From Phycisphaerales bacterium (GTDB lineage: Bacteria > Planctomycetota > Phycisphaerae > Phycisphaerales > UBA1924), in the NCBI GenBank assembly GCA_029260395.1, contig JAJDDJ010000001.1:496001-560000 (forward strand): 64,000 nucleotides of DNA, read 5' to 3'. Below are positions 26,141 through 33,561 of the stretch, in pieces. Each line of letters begins with the position of its first letter. Position 1 is the stretch's first letter. The position numbers and the translations under genes are program-made. The notes beneath the pieces are model-generated. The model was not told the DNA's origin. It saw only the letters and a list, made by a program, of their open reading frames with translations, and did no database searches.

Positions 26141-27733
26141 ATGACCACCATTACGACCAATCGTTCGCTCTCCGCCGACCGGATGCACACCAACCTATCC
26201 ACAGCTGAACTGGTCGAACGGGCCCTGCTCCGAGGCGAGGGCAAACTCGCAGACAACGGCGCGATCGTCTGCATGACGGGCGACCGCACGGGCCGTAGCC
26301 CGACCGACAAGTACCTCGAAGACACCCCGGACATCCACGACAAGATCTGGTGGGGCAACGTGAACCGGCCGATCACGCCCGAGCTGTTCGACCGGGCGCT
26401 GGCCATCGCCACCGAGCACCTGGCCGAGCAGGACGAATTGTTCACGTTCGAGGGATTTGCGGGCGCCGACCCCGAGCACCGCCTCGGCGTGAAGGTCATC
26501 ACCGAGCAGGCGTGGCACGCGCTGTTTGCTGAGACGCTGTTCATCAAGCCGGGCTCACCGGCTGCGGGCGGCAGCACGGAGTGGAACCAGGACTGGACCA
26601 TCCTCAACGCGGGCCGGCACAAGCTGACCGAAGCGGAGCAAAAAGAGTTCGGCGTCACCAGCCCGATCCTCATCGCCCAATCGCTCACCAAGAAAACCGT
26701 CGTGATCCTCGGCACCGAGTACGCGGGCGAAATGAAGAAGAGCATCTTCTACGCCATGAACTACGACATGCCAGACCAGAGCGTCTTCCCGATGCACTGC
26801 TCGGCGAACGTCTCCAAGAGCGACCCGTCCAACGTCTCGCTGTTCTTCGGCCTGTCCGGCACGGGCAAGACCACGCTCAGCGCCGACGAGCACCGCGCGC
26901 TGATCGGTGACGACGAGCACGGCTGGGGGCCGCAAGGGGTGTTCAACTTCGAGGGCGGGTGCTACGCCAAGTGCGTCAAACTCACCGAAGAGGGCGAGCC
27001 GCAGATCTGGAACGCCATCAAGTTCGGAAGCGTGCTCGAGAACACCGTCGTCGATGAGCACACCCGCAAGCCCGACTACTTCAACGTCTCGATCACCGAG
27101 AACACCCGCGTGACGTACCCGGTGGATTACATCCCGGGCGCGATCATCCCGAGCATCGGCACGCACCCCAAGAATGTGATCTTCCTGACCGCCGATGCGT
27201 TCGGCGTGCTGCCGCCCGTGGCCCGGCTGAGCCCCGAGCAGGCGATGTACTACTTCATCAACGGGTACACCTCCAAGCTCGCGGGCACCGAGGCCGGGGT
27301 CACCGAGCCTCAGCCCAACTTCAGCCCGTGCTTCGGCGGGCCGTTCCTGCCCCGCAGGCCCACCGAGTACGCGCAGATGCTCGCCGAGCGCATCAAGCGG
27401 TACCGCGTGAACGTCTGGCTGCTCAACACCGGCTGGACGGGCGGGCCGTACGGCGTGGGCAAACGCTTTGACCTTGCGTACACCCGCGCGATGGTCTCGG
27501 CCATCCAGGGCGGCACGCTCGCACGCGAGGAGTACGACGAGGACCCGATCTTCGGGCTGATGATCCCCCGCCACGTTGACGGCGTGCCCGCCGGCGTGCT
27601 GCACCCCGAGTCCACTTGGAAGGACCCGGCCGCGTACGAGAAGACCGCCCGCGAGTTGGCCAAGAAGTTCCGCGCCAACGACGAGAAGTTCCGCATGGAC
27701 GATGCGGTCCGCGCGGCTGGGCCGAGGGTGTAA
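26141..27733 (+). CDS. pckA: Phosphoenolpyruvate carboxykinase (ATP)
   Basis: Converts oxaloacetate and ATP to PEP, CO2 and ADP at the entry to gluconeogenesis. Signatures: VCMTGDRTGRSPTDKY near the N-terminus, MHCSANVS, the kinase-1a P-loop FFGLSGTGKTTLSAD, the metal-binding LIGDDEHGW, FNFEGGCYAKC, and NTGWTGGPYGVGKRF towards the C-terminus. These identify the ATP-dependent form and not the GTP form. 530 aa matches E. coli PckA (540). The frame is open 50 codons upstream, but the family N-terminus fits ATG 26141. The 264 bp between the tRNA and this start show no operator I can name. Confidence 0.96.
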   Translation: MTTITTNRSLSADRMHTNLSTAELVERALLRGEGKLADNGAIVCMTGDRTGRSPTDKYLEDTPDIHDKIWWGNVNRPITPELFDRALAIATEHLAEQDELFTFEGFAGADPEHRLGVKVITEQAWHALFAETLFIKPGSPAAGGSTEWNQDWTILNAGRHKLTEAEQKEFGVTSPILIAQSLTKKTVVILGTEYAGEMKKSIFYAMNYDMPDQSVFPMHCSANVSKSDPSNVSLFFGLSGTGKTTLSADEHRALIGDDEHGWGPQGVFNFEGGCYAKCVKLTEEGEPQIWNAIKFGSVLENTVVDEHTRKPDYFNVSITENTRVTYPVDYIPGAIIPSIGTHPKNVIFLTADAFGVLPPVARLSPEQAMYYFINGYTSKLAGTEAGVTEPQPNFSPCFGGPFLPRRPTEYAQMLAERIKRYRVNVWLLNTGWTGGPYGVGKRFDLAYTRAMVSAIQGGTLAREEYDEDPIFGLMIPRHVDGVPAGVLHPESTWKDPAAYEKTARELAKKFRANDEKFRMDDAVRAAGPRV

Positions 27734-27767
27734 CCTCTTGCCTCTCGCCTTTCGTCAAAACAGACCG

Positions 27768-28742
27768 GTGAGGTTCCTACACATTGCTGGTGTTTGCCTT
27801 GCCTTTCTGAACAGCTTTGCATCTGCCCAGCAGGGGCGGGTGCTGAACTCGCGGGACCATCTCGTGTCCCCCGTCTTGATAGTCGCCGATGAGGACGGAC
27901 GAGTCTGGCGCCGTGAATGGTCTCTACCGCCAGAATGGTCCGCGATACCTGTATCCGAGATTTCGCTCCCAACAGCATCGAAGCCGATCCGTGTGGCCAG
28001 TCAAACATCGGACAGGCGGCTTGCTATTCAAGGCCGCGACCGTTCTGTTCTCGTACATACAGGCGATGCATGGATCTCGCCCCCGTTCGACGGTATCGCT
28101 GGCTCAACGACGTGGTCTCCCGATGGCAGTGTGTTGCTCATCGCCGATCGATCGAATTACAGGAATACCAAACAGATCGACGTTCATCGATTCGACTGGA
28201 AAGACAACGAGCTTGCCGCGGGGCGTGTTCACAGGGCCATCAACGCCTCTCAGGCTCGATGGGTGGACAGTGAGCGGATTTTTGCCGAGGGAGCCGGCCT
28301 GTATCAAGCGACCTGGATCGAGACAAAAAAGAACCACACTCACTCGCTCGATTACAAGGACAATGCCACCAGACGGCGGCCGGGTACCGAGATCGAGTTG
28401 TTTGCTCGAACTGCCTGGGTCGTCGATGGGAAGTCATTGCGGGGCGTCCTAGGGGAGCAGAACGGAGTGAATTGGAATCTTCAATTCGCCACCAAACCCG
28501 CAGACGCAATCATCCGTGTTCGCGAAGCAGGCGGGCTGACTTGGCTCTTTGTGGATAACAACGCAGTGGTTCTCTCGAAGAGTGGCGAGCCCCTGACTCC
28601 GATGCTTGAATTGCCTGATGCTCCATCCATCATCGGCCCAACCTTCTCTTCAGATGACGTCTCGGGTGTGTACATCACTCTGTGGAACGAGGATCAGTTC
28701 TGGCTGGTTCATCAGGACGATGGCCTTGGGCTGAAGCGGTGA
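27768..28742 (+). CDS. Secreted hypothetical protein, possible beta-propeller
   Basis: 324 aa without a family I recognise. From GTG 27768 the product starts with a signal peptide (RFLHIAGVCLAFLNSFASAQ). The mature chain is rich in short beta strands with periodic Trp/Asp turns, such as TTWSPDGSVLLIADRSNYRN, a WD40-like or TolB-like propeller blade, and LTWLFVDNNAVVLSKSGEPL, so a propeller is plausible. The frame is open well into pckA, but the signal peptide fixes the start. Base composition is more moderate than in pckA and tpiA on either side. It lies 34 bp after pckA and 37 bp before tpiA in the same direction. Confidence 0.72.
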   Translation: MRFLHIAGVCLAFLNSFASAQQGRVLNSRDHLVSPVLIVADEDGRVWRREWSLPPEWSAIPVSEISLPTASKPIRVASQTSDRRLAIQGRDRSVLVHTGDAWISPPFDGIAGSTTWSPDGSVLLIADRSNYRNTKQIDVHRFDWKDNELAAGRVHRAINASQARWVDSERIFAEGAGLYQATWIETKKNHTHSLDYKDNATRRRPGTEIELFARTAWVVDGKSLRGVLGEQNGVNWNLQFATKPADAIIRVREAGGLTWLFVDNNAVVLSKSGEPLTPMLELPDAPSIIGPTFSSDDVSGVYITLWNEDQFWLVHQDDGLGLKR

Positions 28743-28779
28743 CTCGTTCGCGCGATCGCCTAAGACCTAGACTGGCCCC

Positions 28780-29535
28780 ATGCGCACCCCCACCGTCGGC
28801 GGCAACTGGAAGATGAACACCACCGCAGCCTCCGCCCGCTCGCTGGCAGCGGAGGTCGCGGCGAGCTGCAAGGGCTCCAAGGCGGAGGTCTCGGTCTTTG
28901 TGCCGTTCCCGTACCTGGCGATCGCCGCCGAGGCGCTAGCGGGCTCAGCGATCAAACTCGGAGCCCAAGACGCGTATCACCAGCCCGATGGCGCCTTCAC
29001 GGGCGAGGTCTCGCTGACCATGCTCAAGGACTGCAGCGTGAGCACGCTGCTGGTGGGCCACTCCGAGCGCCGGCACGTCATCGGCGAGAGCGACAGCCTC
29101 ATCAACGCCAAGGTGCTCGCGGGCCTTGAAGCCGGCCTCGAGGTGGTGCTGTGCGTAGGCGAGACGCTCGATCAGCGGGAGCGAGGCCAGACTGACGCGA
29201 TCAACGCGGGGCAGCTGGCCCTTGGGCTGGCCGGGGTGAGCGCGGAGCAGATGAGCCGGGTGACGGTTGCCTACGAGCCTGTTTGGGCCATCGGCACGGG
29301 CAAGACCGCCAGCGCCCAAGACGCTCAGAACGCCCACAAGGCCATCCGGGCGATGGTCGCGGACGTGCTGTTTGCTGGCCAAGTGGCCCAGGGGCTGCGG
29401 ATCCAGTACGGCGGGTCGGTCAAGCCGGCCAACGCAGCGGAGCTGTTCGGCCAGCCGGACATCGACGGCGGGCTGATCGGCGGTGCGAGCCTGAAGGCAG
29501 CGGACTTCGCAGCGATCGTGGCGGCGGCCAGCTAG
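28780..29535 (+). CDS. tpiA: Triosephosphate isomerase
   Basis: Interconverts dihydroxyacetone phosphate and glyceraldehyde 3-phosphate. All catalytic segments are present: GGNWKMNTT with the catalytic Lys, LLVGHSERRHVIGE with the electrophilic His, AYEPVWAIGTGKTAS with the catalytic Glu and the flexible loop 6, and YGGSVKPANA plus GGLIGGASLK for phosphate binding. 251 aa is the normal TIM-barrel length. Together with pckA and gnd in this window it belongs to central carbon metabolism. secG follows 226 bp later, the tpiA-secG order known from other bacteria. Confidence 0.97.
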   Translation: MRTPTVGGNWKMNTTAASARSLAAEVAASCKGSKAEVSVFVPFPYLAIAAEALAGSAIKLGAQDAYHQPDGAFTGEVSLTMLKDCSVSTLLVGHSERRHVIGESDSLINAKVLAGLEAGLEVVLCVGETLDQRERGQTDAINAGQLALGLAGVSAEQMSRVTVAYEPVWAIGTGKTASAQDAQNAHKAIRAMVADVLFAGQVAQGLRIQYGGSVKPANAAELFGQPDIDGGLIGGASLKAADFAAIVAAAS

Positions 29536-29706
29536 TCGCTCCCTGACGGTCGCGGCTCGTCGGACTCTGATCGGTGCCCTCGCCGAGCCCCAGAGCCGGG
29601 CAGGGTGCGCCTAGAGTCGTGGCCCGCGAGGCTGGCGATCGATTGGCTGGCTTTGGGCCCGTTCCAAGCGAACGAGCATTGGTCGGGCAAGAGTCGGGTT
29701 GGCAAT

Positions 29707-29724
29707 CCGAACGAGCTCGTTCGG
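29707..29724. promoter_or_regulatory. Perfect 18-bp palindrome upstream of secG
   Basis: CCGAACGAGCTCGTTCGG is a perfect inverted repeat of two 9-base arms with no spacer, 37 bp before the secG ATG. A related half-site, CGAACGAGC, occurs about 40 bases earlier. Length and symmetry fit a dimeric repressor operator or an RNA hairpin in the secG leader. The remaining part of this 226-bp intergenic stretch shows nothing else I can name. Confidence 0.4.
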
Positions 29725-29761
29725 TCCGTAAGAGTGAGTTCGGCGGAGCACGGAGCGTCTG

Positions 29762-30307
29762 ATGAGCATGGCGACGTTGGCAATGGCAATGTGGATCCCG
29801 GGTCTAATGATCGGCCTGTTTCTGCTGATCTCGATCGTGCTCATTCTCGTGGTGCTCATCCAACGCCCGCAGGGCGGCGGGCTCGGCGGTGCGTTCGGTG
29901 CTGGCGGCTCGGGCGAGACCACCTTTGGTGCCAAGACAGGCGACGCGCTGACCATCGCGACGGTCACGGTTTTTGTGCTCTGGCTCTGCCTGGCGGTGGG
30001 CCTCGTGTTCGCCACCCGGCCCGATCCCAACTTCGTGGCTCCGACCACGACCGAGGCCGCCGCGCCCGACGGCGCTGAGGGCGAAACCGTGCCTCCGGCC
30101 GAACTGCCGGTGGGCACACCCGCTGGCGTGGTCGAGCCTTCGACCGACGAGCCGCCCGTCGAACAGCCCCCGGCTGAGACGACCCCGGCCCAAGATCCCG
30201 CGGCTGATCCCGCGGCTGATCCCGCGGCTGAGCTGGCAAGTGACCCCGCGGCCGAGCCGGCGACCGATCCCGCAACCGAGCCAGCAGCCCCGCCGCCGGG
30301 GTTCTGA
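29762..30307 (+). CDS. secG: Protein-export membrane protein SecG with long Pro/Ala/Glu tail
   Basis: Small subunit of the SecYEG translocon. Membrane helix 1 (about residues 10-33, GLMIGLFLLISIVLILVVLI) leads into the SecG signature QRPQGGGLGGAFGAGGSG, and helix 2 is at about 60-80 (ATVTVFVLWLCLAVGLVFA). That core ends near residue 85. A further 95 residues are disordered and acidic, rich in Pro, Ala, Glu and Asp, with DPAADPAADPAA repeats encoded by three exact 12-bp units. Most bacterial SecG proteins have 70-120 residues, so 181 is long, though tails of this kind occur. The start at ATG 29762 is supported by GGAG upstream. Confidence 0.9.
   Translation: MSMATLAMAMWIPGLMIGLFLLISIVLILVVLIQRPQGGGLGGAFGAGGSGETTFGAKTGDALTIATVTVFVLWLCLAVGLVFATRPDPNFVAPTTTEAAAPDGAEGETVPPAELPVGTPAGVVEPSTDEPPVEQPPAETTPAQDPAADPAADPAAELASDPAAEPATDPATEPAAPPPGF
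30194..30229 (+). repeat. 12-bp tandem repeat inside secG
   Basis: GATCCCGCGGCT occurs three times in exact succession and is followed by diverged copies (GACCCCGCGGCC, GATCCCGCAACC). It encodes Asp-Pro-Ala-Ala in the SecG tail. Because the unit is a multiple of three, copy-number changes would alter tail length without a frameshift. Confidence 0.85.
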
Positions 30308-30435
30308 GCCCGTCGGCTGGCGAGGCGATCCCATCAGGACGATGACTGCTAGGCCGTGCCCGCGGCTGGCGTGCGCGGTAGACTGCCCGTTCCGGGGTGT
30401 TTCGCTCCGGGTTTCCACTGGCTGAGGATTATCGC

Positions 30436-31326
30436 GTGATTCGTAGCATGACCGGCTTCGGTGAAGCCTCCGCATCTCAAGAGGGCGTTCACTTCTCGGT
30501 CGAGTTGCGGTCGCTTAACAACAAGTACTTCAAGGCCTCGATCCGGCTGCCTGAGCATTTGCAGGTGCTGGAGGCCGAGCTCGAGAGCGCCCTTCGCCGG
30601 CGGATCACGCGGGGGACCGTCACGCTGACGGCGAGTTCGACCGACACCTCGGCGTCGGCGGCGATGGACATCAACCACCACGCGCTGGACCGCTACGTCG
30701 AGCAGCTCCGCAAGGTCGGGGCGGTGGCCAAGGGCGAACTGACGATCGACGTGGGCACACTACTCGAACTGCCGGGCGTGCTTCAGCACCGCGTGGATGA
30801 AGAGGCCCGGTTGCAGCGCGCGCGCGGCGTGCTGAGCCAGCTCACCGAGACCGCCTGCGAGCACCTGCTTTCGATGCGCCGCCGCGAGGGCTCGCTGCTG
30901 GTGGAAGAACTGGAATCGCACCGCGACGCGATCAGCGAACGCCTCGTTAAGATTCAAGAGCTCGCCCCCACCGTCGTCACGCAGTACGAGCGTCGGCTCC
31001 GCGAGCGCATCAAGGCGATGATGATCGAGGCGCAGCTCAAACTCGAACCCGCGGACATGATCCGCGAGCTGGCGATTCACGCCGAGAAGACGGATATCGC
31101 CGAGGAGGTCTCGCGCTTGCGCGGGCATATCGACCAGTTCACCGATCTCATCTCCAACGGGGATGGCCAGCCCGTCGGCCGCACGCTGGACTTTCTGGCT
31201 CAGGAGATGCTGCGGGAAGCGAACACGATCGCGAGCAAGAGCCCCGATGAGCAGATTTCTCGGCTGATCGTGGAGGTCAAGGGCGTGATCGACCGGATCA
31301 AGGAACAGGTCCAGAACGTCGAGTGA
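30436..31326 (+). CDS. yicC: YicC family endoribonuclease
   Basis: Member of the YicC/YloC family, stress-linked endoribonucleases that target RNAs such as RyhB in E. coli. The conserved N-terminus IRSMTGFGEAS starts at GTG 30436. VELRSLNNKYFKASIRLPE follows, and the C-terminal half carries the conserved QFTDLISNGDGQPVGRTLDF, LAQEMLREANTIASKS and VEVKGVIDRIKEQVQNVE. 296 aa, normal length. A GAGG sequence precedes the start. The stop overlaps the GTG of the next gene (GTGA at 31323-31326), implying translational coupling. In many genomes yicC is followed by gmk, but not here. Confidence 0.93.
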   Translation: MIRSMTGFGEASASQEGVHFSVELRSLNNKYFKASIRLPEHLQVLEAELESALRRRITRGTVTLTASSTDTSASAAMDINHHALDRYVEQLRKVGAVAKGELTIDVGTLLELPGVLQHRVDEEARLQRARGVLSQLTETACEHLLSMRRREGSLLVEELESHRDAISERLVKIQELAPTVVTQYERRLRERIKAMMIEAQLKLEPADMIRELAIHAEKTDIAEEVSRLRGHIDQFTDLISNGDGQPVGRTLDFLAQEMLREANTIASKSPDEQISRLIVEVKGVIDRIKEQVQNVE

Positions 31327-32369
31327 GGCCGGCCATCAGCTCAGCCGCACCAAAGCACCGCCCCACTGCCACCCCGGCTATCAATAGGCAGGGTGTCTCG
31401 GTCGGCGAAGCGACGGTTGTTGCTTCTCGGTACGAACTCGCTGCGATCAAGGCCGTGCGAGCGTTGCCAGGCGGGCAGGCCGCGAGGCTGGATACCGCAC
31501 ACGGGTCGCTGCTGCTCAAGCGCAGGCCAGCCACCAAACGCGAGAGGCTCACCGCGTGCCACGAGGTGGTCGCTCAGCTCGAAGCTGCGGGCCTGCCCGT
31601 CGCACCACCGGTGGCCGCACGCGACGGAACGACGTTCGTGATCCTCGGCGAGTGGGTGTACGACCTCGCGCCGTGGATCGAGGGCGACCGGTTTGATGAG
31701 AGCACGCAGCAAGCAGCGGACGCGGGCCGAACGCTCGCGAGGCTGCACGCGGCGATGCGCAAGCTCGCCATGCCAACCTCGCTGGATTCGCACGCAGCGC
31801 TTGTACCGACGATGGCGGATGCACTGCGAGCGCACTCGGCAGAAGGCATCGCGGCAGCGGAGCTGTACGAAGCTGCGTGGCGCGAACTCGGTTCGCTAGG
31901 GTTTGAGCAATGGCCGGTTCAGATGGTCCACGGCGACTGGCACCGTGGCAACGTGCTGTTCGGCTCAGACGGCAGCGCAAAGGCGATGCTGGATTTCGAT
32001 GAGCTCGGCCTCGCACCGGTCGTCGCCGAGATGGCGGCAGGCAGCGTGCAGTTCGCCACCTGCACCACCGGCGGGCCCGCGAGCGGCTGGCCGACCGAGA
32101 CGGACCTCGACCGGTTGGGGGCGTTCTTCGACGGGTACCGCCAGCACAATCAGGGCCGGGGCGTGCTGGCGAGGCGTTACAGGTTGGCCGCGGGGCAGGC
32201 GAGTGCGCTCGCTCCCTTGATGGCCCAGTCTCTGCTGGCTCAGGGGGCCCAACTGGCACTTCCCACAGGCCCATCGGCGGCGAGCACGGACCTGCTGGCG
32301 ATGGTGGCCCGAAAGGCCCGCTGGCTGAGCGATCGGCGGCAAGAAATCGCGGCCCTTGCCAAGTCCTGA
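31323..32369 (+). CDS. Phosphotransferase of the APH / homoserine kinase-like fold
   Basis: Small-molecule kinase with a protein-kinase-like fold. The Brenner-type catalytic loop is VHGDWHRGNVLF (about residue 202) and the metal-binding segment is AMLDFDELG (about 222). An N-lobe Lys candidate lies in SLLLKRRPATKRERL. LGEWVYDLAPWIEGDRF resembles homoserine kinase ThrB2 and CotS-type proteins more than antibiotic phosphotransferases, so the substrate cannot be stated. 348 aa from a GTG that overlaps the yicC stop. The coupling to yicC is unusual for this family. Confidence 0.82.
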   Translation: MRPAISSAAPKHRPTATPAINRQGVSVGEATVVASRYELAAIKAVRALPGGQAARLDTAHGSLLLKRRPATKRERLTACHEVVAQLEAAGLPVAPPVAARDGTTFVILGEWVYDLAPWIEGDRFDESTQQAADAGRTLARLHAAMRKLAMPTSLDSHAALVPTMADALRAHSAEGIAAAELYEAAWRELGSLGFEQWPVQMVHGDWHRGNVLFGSDGSAKAMLDFDELGLAPVVAEMAAGSVQFATCTTGGPASGWPTETDLDRLGAFFDGYRQHNQGRGVLARRYRLAAGQASALAPLMAQSLLAQGAQLALPTGPSAASTDLLAMVARKARWLSDRRQEIAALAKS

Positions 32370-32407
32370 GCCTGTCCTGAGCCGATCCTGAGCCGATCCT
32401 GACGGCC
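32364..32407 (+). repeat. 11-bp tandem repeat spanning the kinase stop codon
   Basis: Four successive 11-base units: TCCTGAGCCTG, TCCTGAGCCGA, TCCTGAGCCGA, TCCTGACGGCC. The first contains the TGA stop of the upstream kinase-like gene. The unit length is about one helical turn. No protein is encoded beyond the stop. Confidence 0.8.
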
Positions 32408-32450
32408 CATGGGGAGTGCTTGGGGATTGGTTCTTGATTCGTAACGCCAA

Positions 32451-33491
32451 ATGATGAACACTGTTGGCATGGCCCATCCACGGATCCTGCTCGCTGCGGC
32501 CGCCTCGCTTGCCCTGTTCTCCGCACCCGCTGATGCTCAGAGCGAGCAGGAAGCAACCGTGCGAACGCTTGTCGACAAGCTCGATTCCGACGACTACGCC
32601 CAGCGAAAGCTCGCGACGACGCAGCTTGGCAACATGCAGGGCTTCGACCGTGCGGCGCTGGCGGAGGTGCTGGCTGGCGACGATTTGTCGTTCGAGCAGC
32701 GAGAGCGGCTCGAGGGCATCGCGTTGACGATGTTTCAACGGGAGCCGAGGGCTGGCCTCGGCGTGCAGTTCGATCTGCAGCGCGAGGTGATGGGTGCCGC
32801 CATTTCACGAGCCATAGATGGGTTTGACGCGGCCAATGTGCTTAAGCCGCTGGACGTGGTGGTCGCGGTCGACGGACAGCGCATCGGCGGGCCCAACGAC
32901 CTGCGATTTGCCATCATCTCTCGCGGTCCGGGCGAGACGCTGCCCATGACGATCGTGCGCGATGGAGAACAGCTAGAGGTCGCCCCCGTTCTGGGCGCGT
33001 ACAGCGAGCTTGGCAGCGCCGCGCCGATTCGGCTGACAGACCTCCTGCTCGCTTGGCGACTTTGGCTCGATCGGCTGGGTGCGACCGACGGCGGAGAGCA
33101 AGCGATCGAGGCCCGAACAGACACCCGCTCGGTATGGGCTGGCAGGCCACCCGAGCCAGCGCGGGCCACGCTCGGCGGCAGCGTGCGTGACTTATCGAGT
33201 CACGCGGGCGTGCGCCGCGCTGACACCTCCAACCTCAACGTGCAGGTCCGCGTGTTCCAGAACGGGATCGAGATCGATCCGCGGCAGGGCCAGATCCGCG
33301 ACCCGGCTCGCATCCGCGCAGAACTCATCGACGAGCGTATGGCGATGCTTCACATGAGGATCGATCTCATCGGTGCCGCGATGCCGACCGCAGAACCCGA
33401 CCGCAAGGCCGAACTCGAATCGGAACTCACCAAACTCAAGACAGAGCTTGAGGGTTGGGAGCGTCAGCGGGTTGAGATCGCCAAGCCCTGA
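32451..33491 (+). CDS. Secreted PDZ-domain protein
   Basis: 346 aa with a signal peptide (about residues 8-30, HPRILLAAAASLALFSAPAD, cleavage after ADA). An N-terminal helical region (30-95) resembles a HEAT or armadillo pair (LVDKLDSDDYAQRKLATTQL). A PDZ domain spans about 100-180 (GLGVQFDLQR, LDVVVAVDGQRIGGPNDLRF, and LPMTIVRDGEQLEV). The C-terminal part is disordered and ends in a charged coiled coil (KAELESELTKLKTELEGWER). No trypsin-like protease domain is present, so it may bind envelope substrates or act as an adaptor. Function unknown. Confidence 0.78.
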   Translation: MMNTVGMAHPRILLAAAASLALFSAPADAQSEQEATVRTLVDKLDSDDYAQRKLATTQLGNMQGFDRAALAEVLAGDDLSFEQRERLEGIALTMFQREPRAGLGVQFDLQREVMGAAISRAIDGFDAANVLKPLDVVVAVDGQRIGGPNDLRFAIISRGPGETLPMTIVRDGEQLEVAPVLGAYSELGSAAPIRLTDLLLAWRLWLDRLGATDGGEQAIEARTDTRSVWAGRPPEPARATLGGSVRDLSSHAGVRRADTSNLNVQVRVFQNGIEIDPRQGQIRDPARIRAELIDERMAMLHMRIDLIGAAMPTAEPDRKAELESELTKLKTELEGWERQRVEIAKP

Positions 33492-33561
33492 GTCCCACGG
33501 AGCCCCGCTCCACCGCGGTCCCTCCGCTGGCCCAGTCTGGATCAGCTTGACGCAGCCTCGA

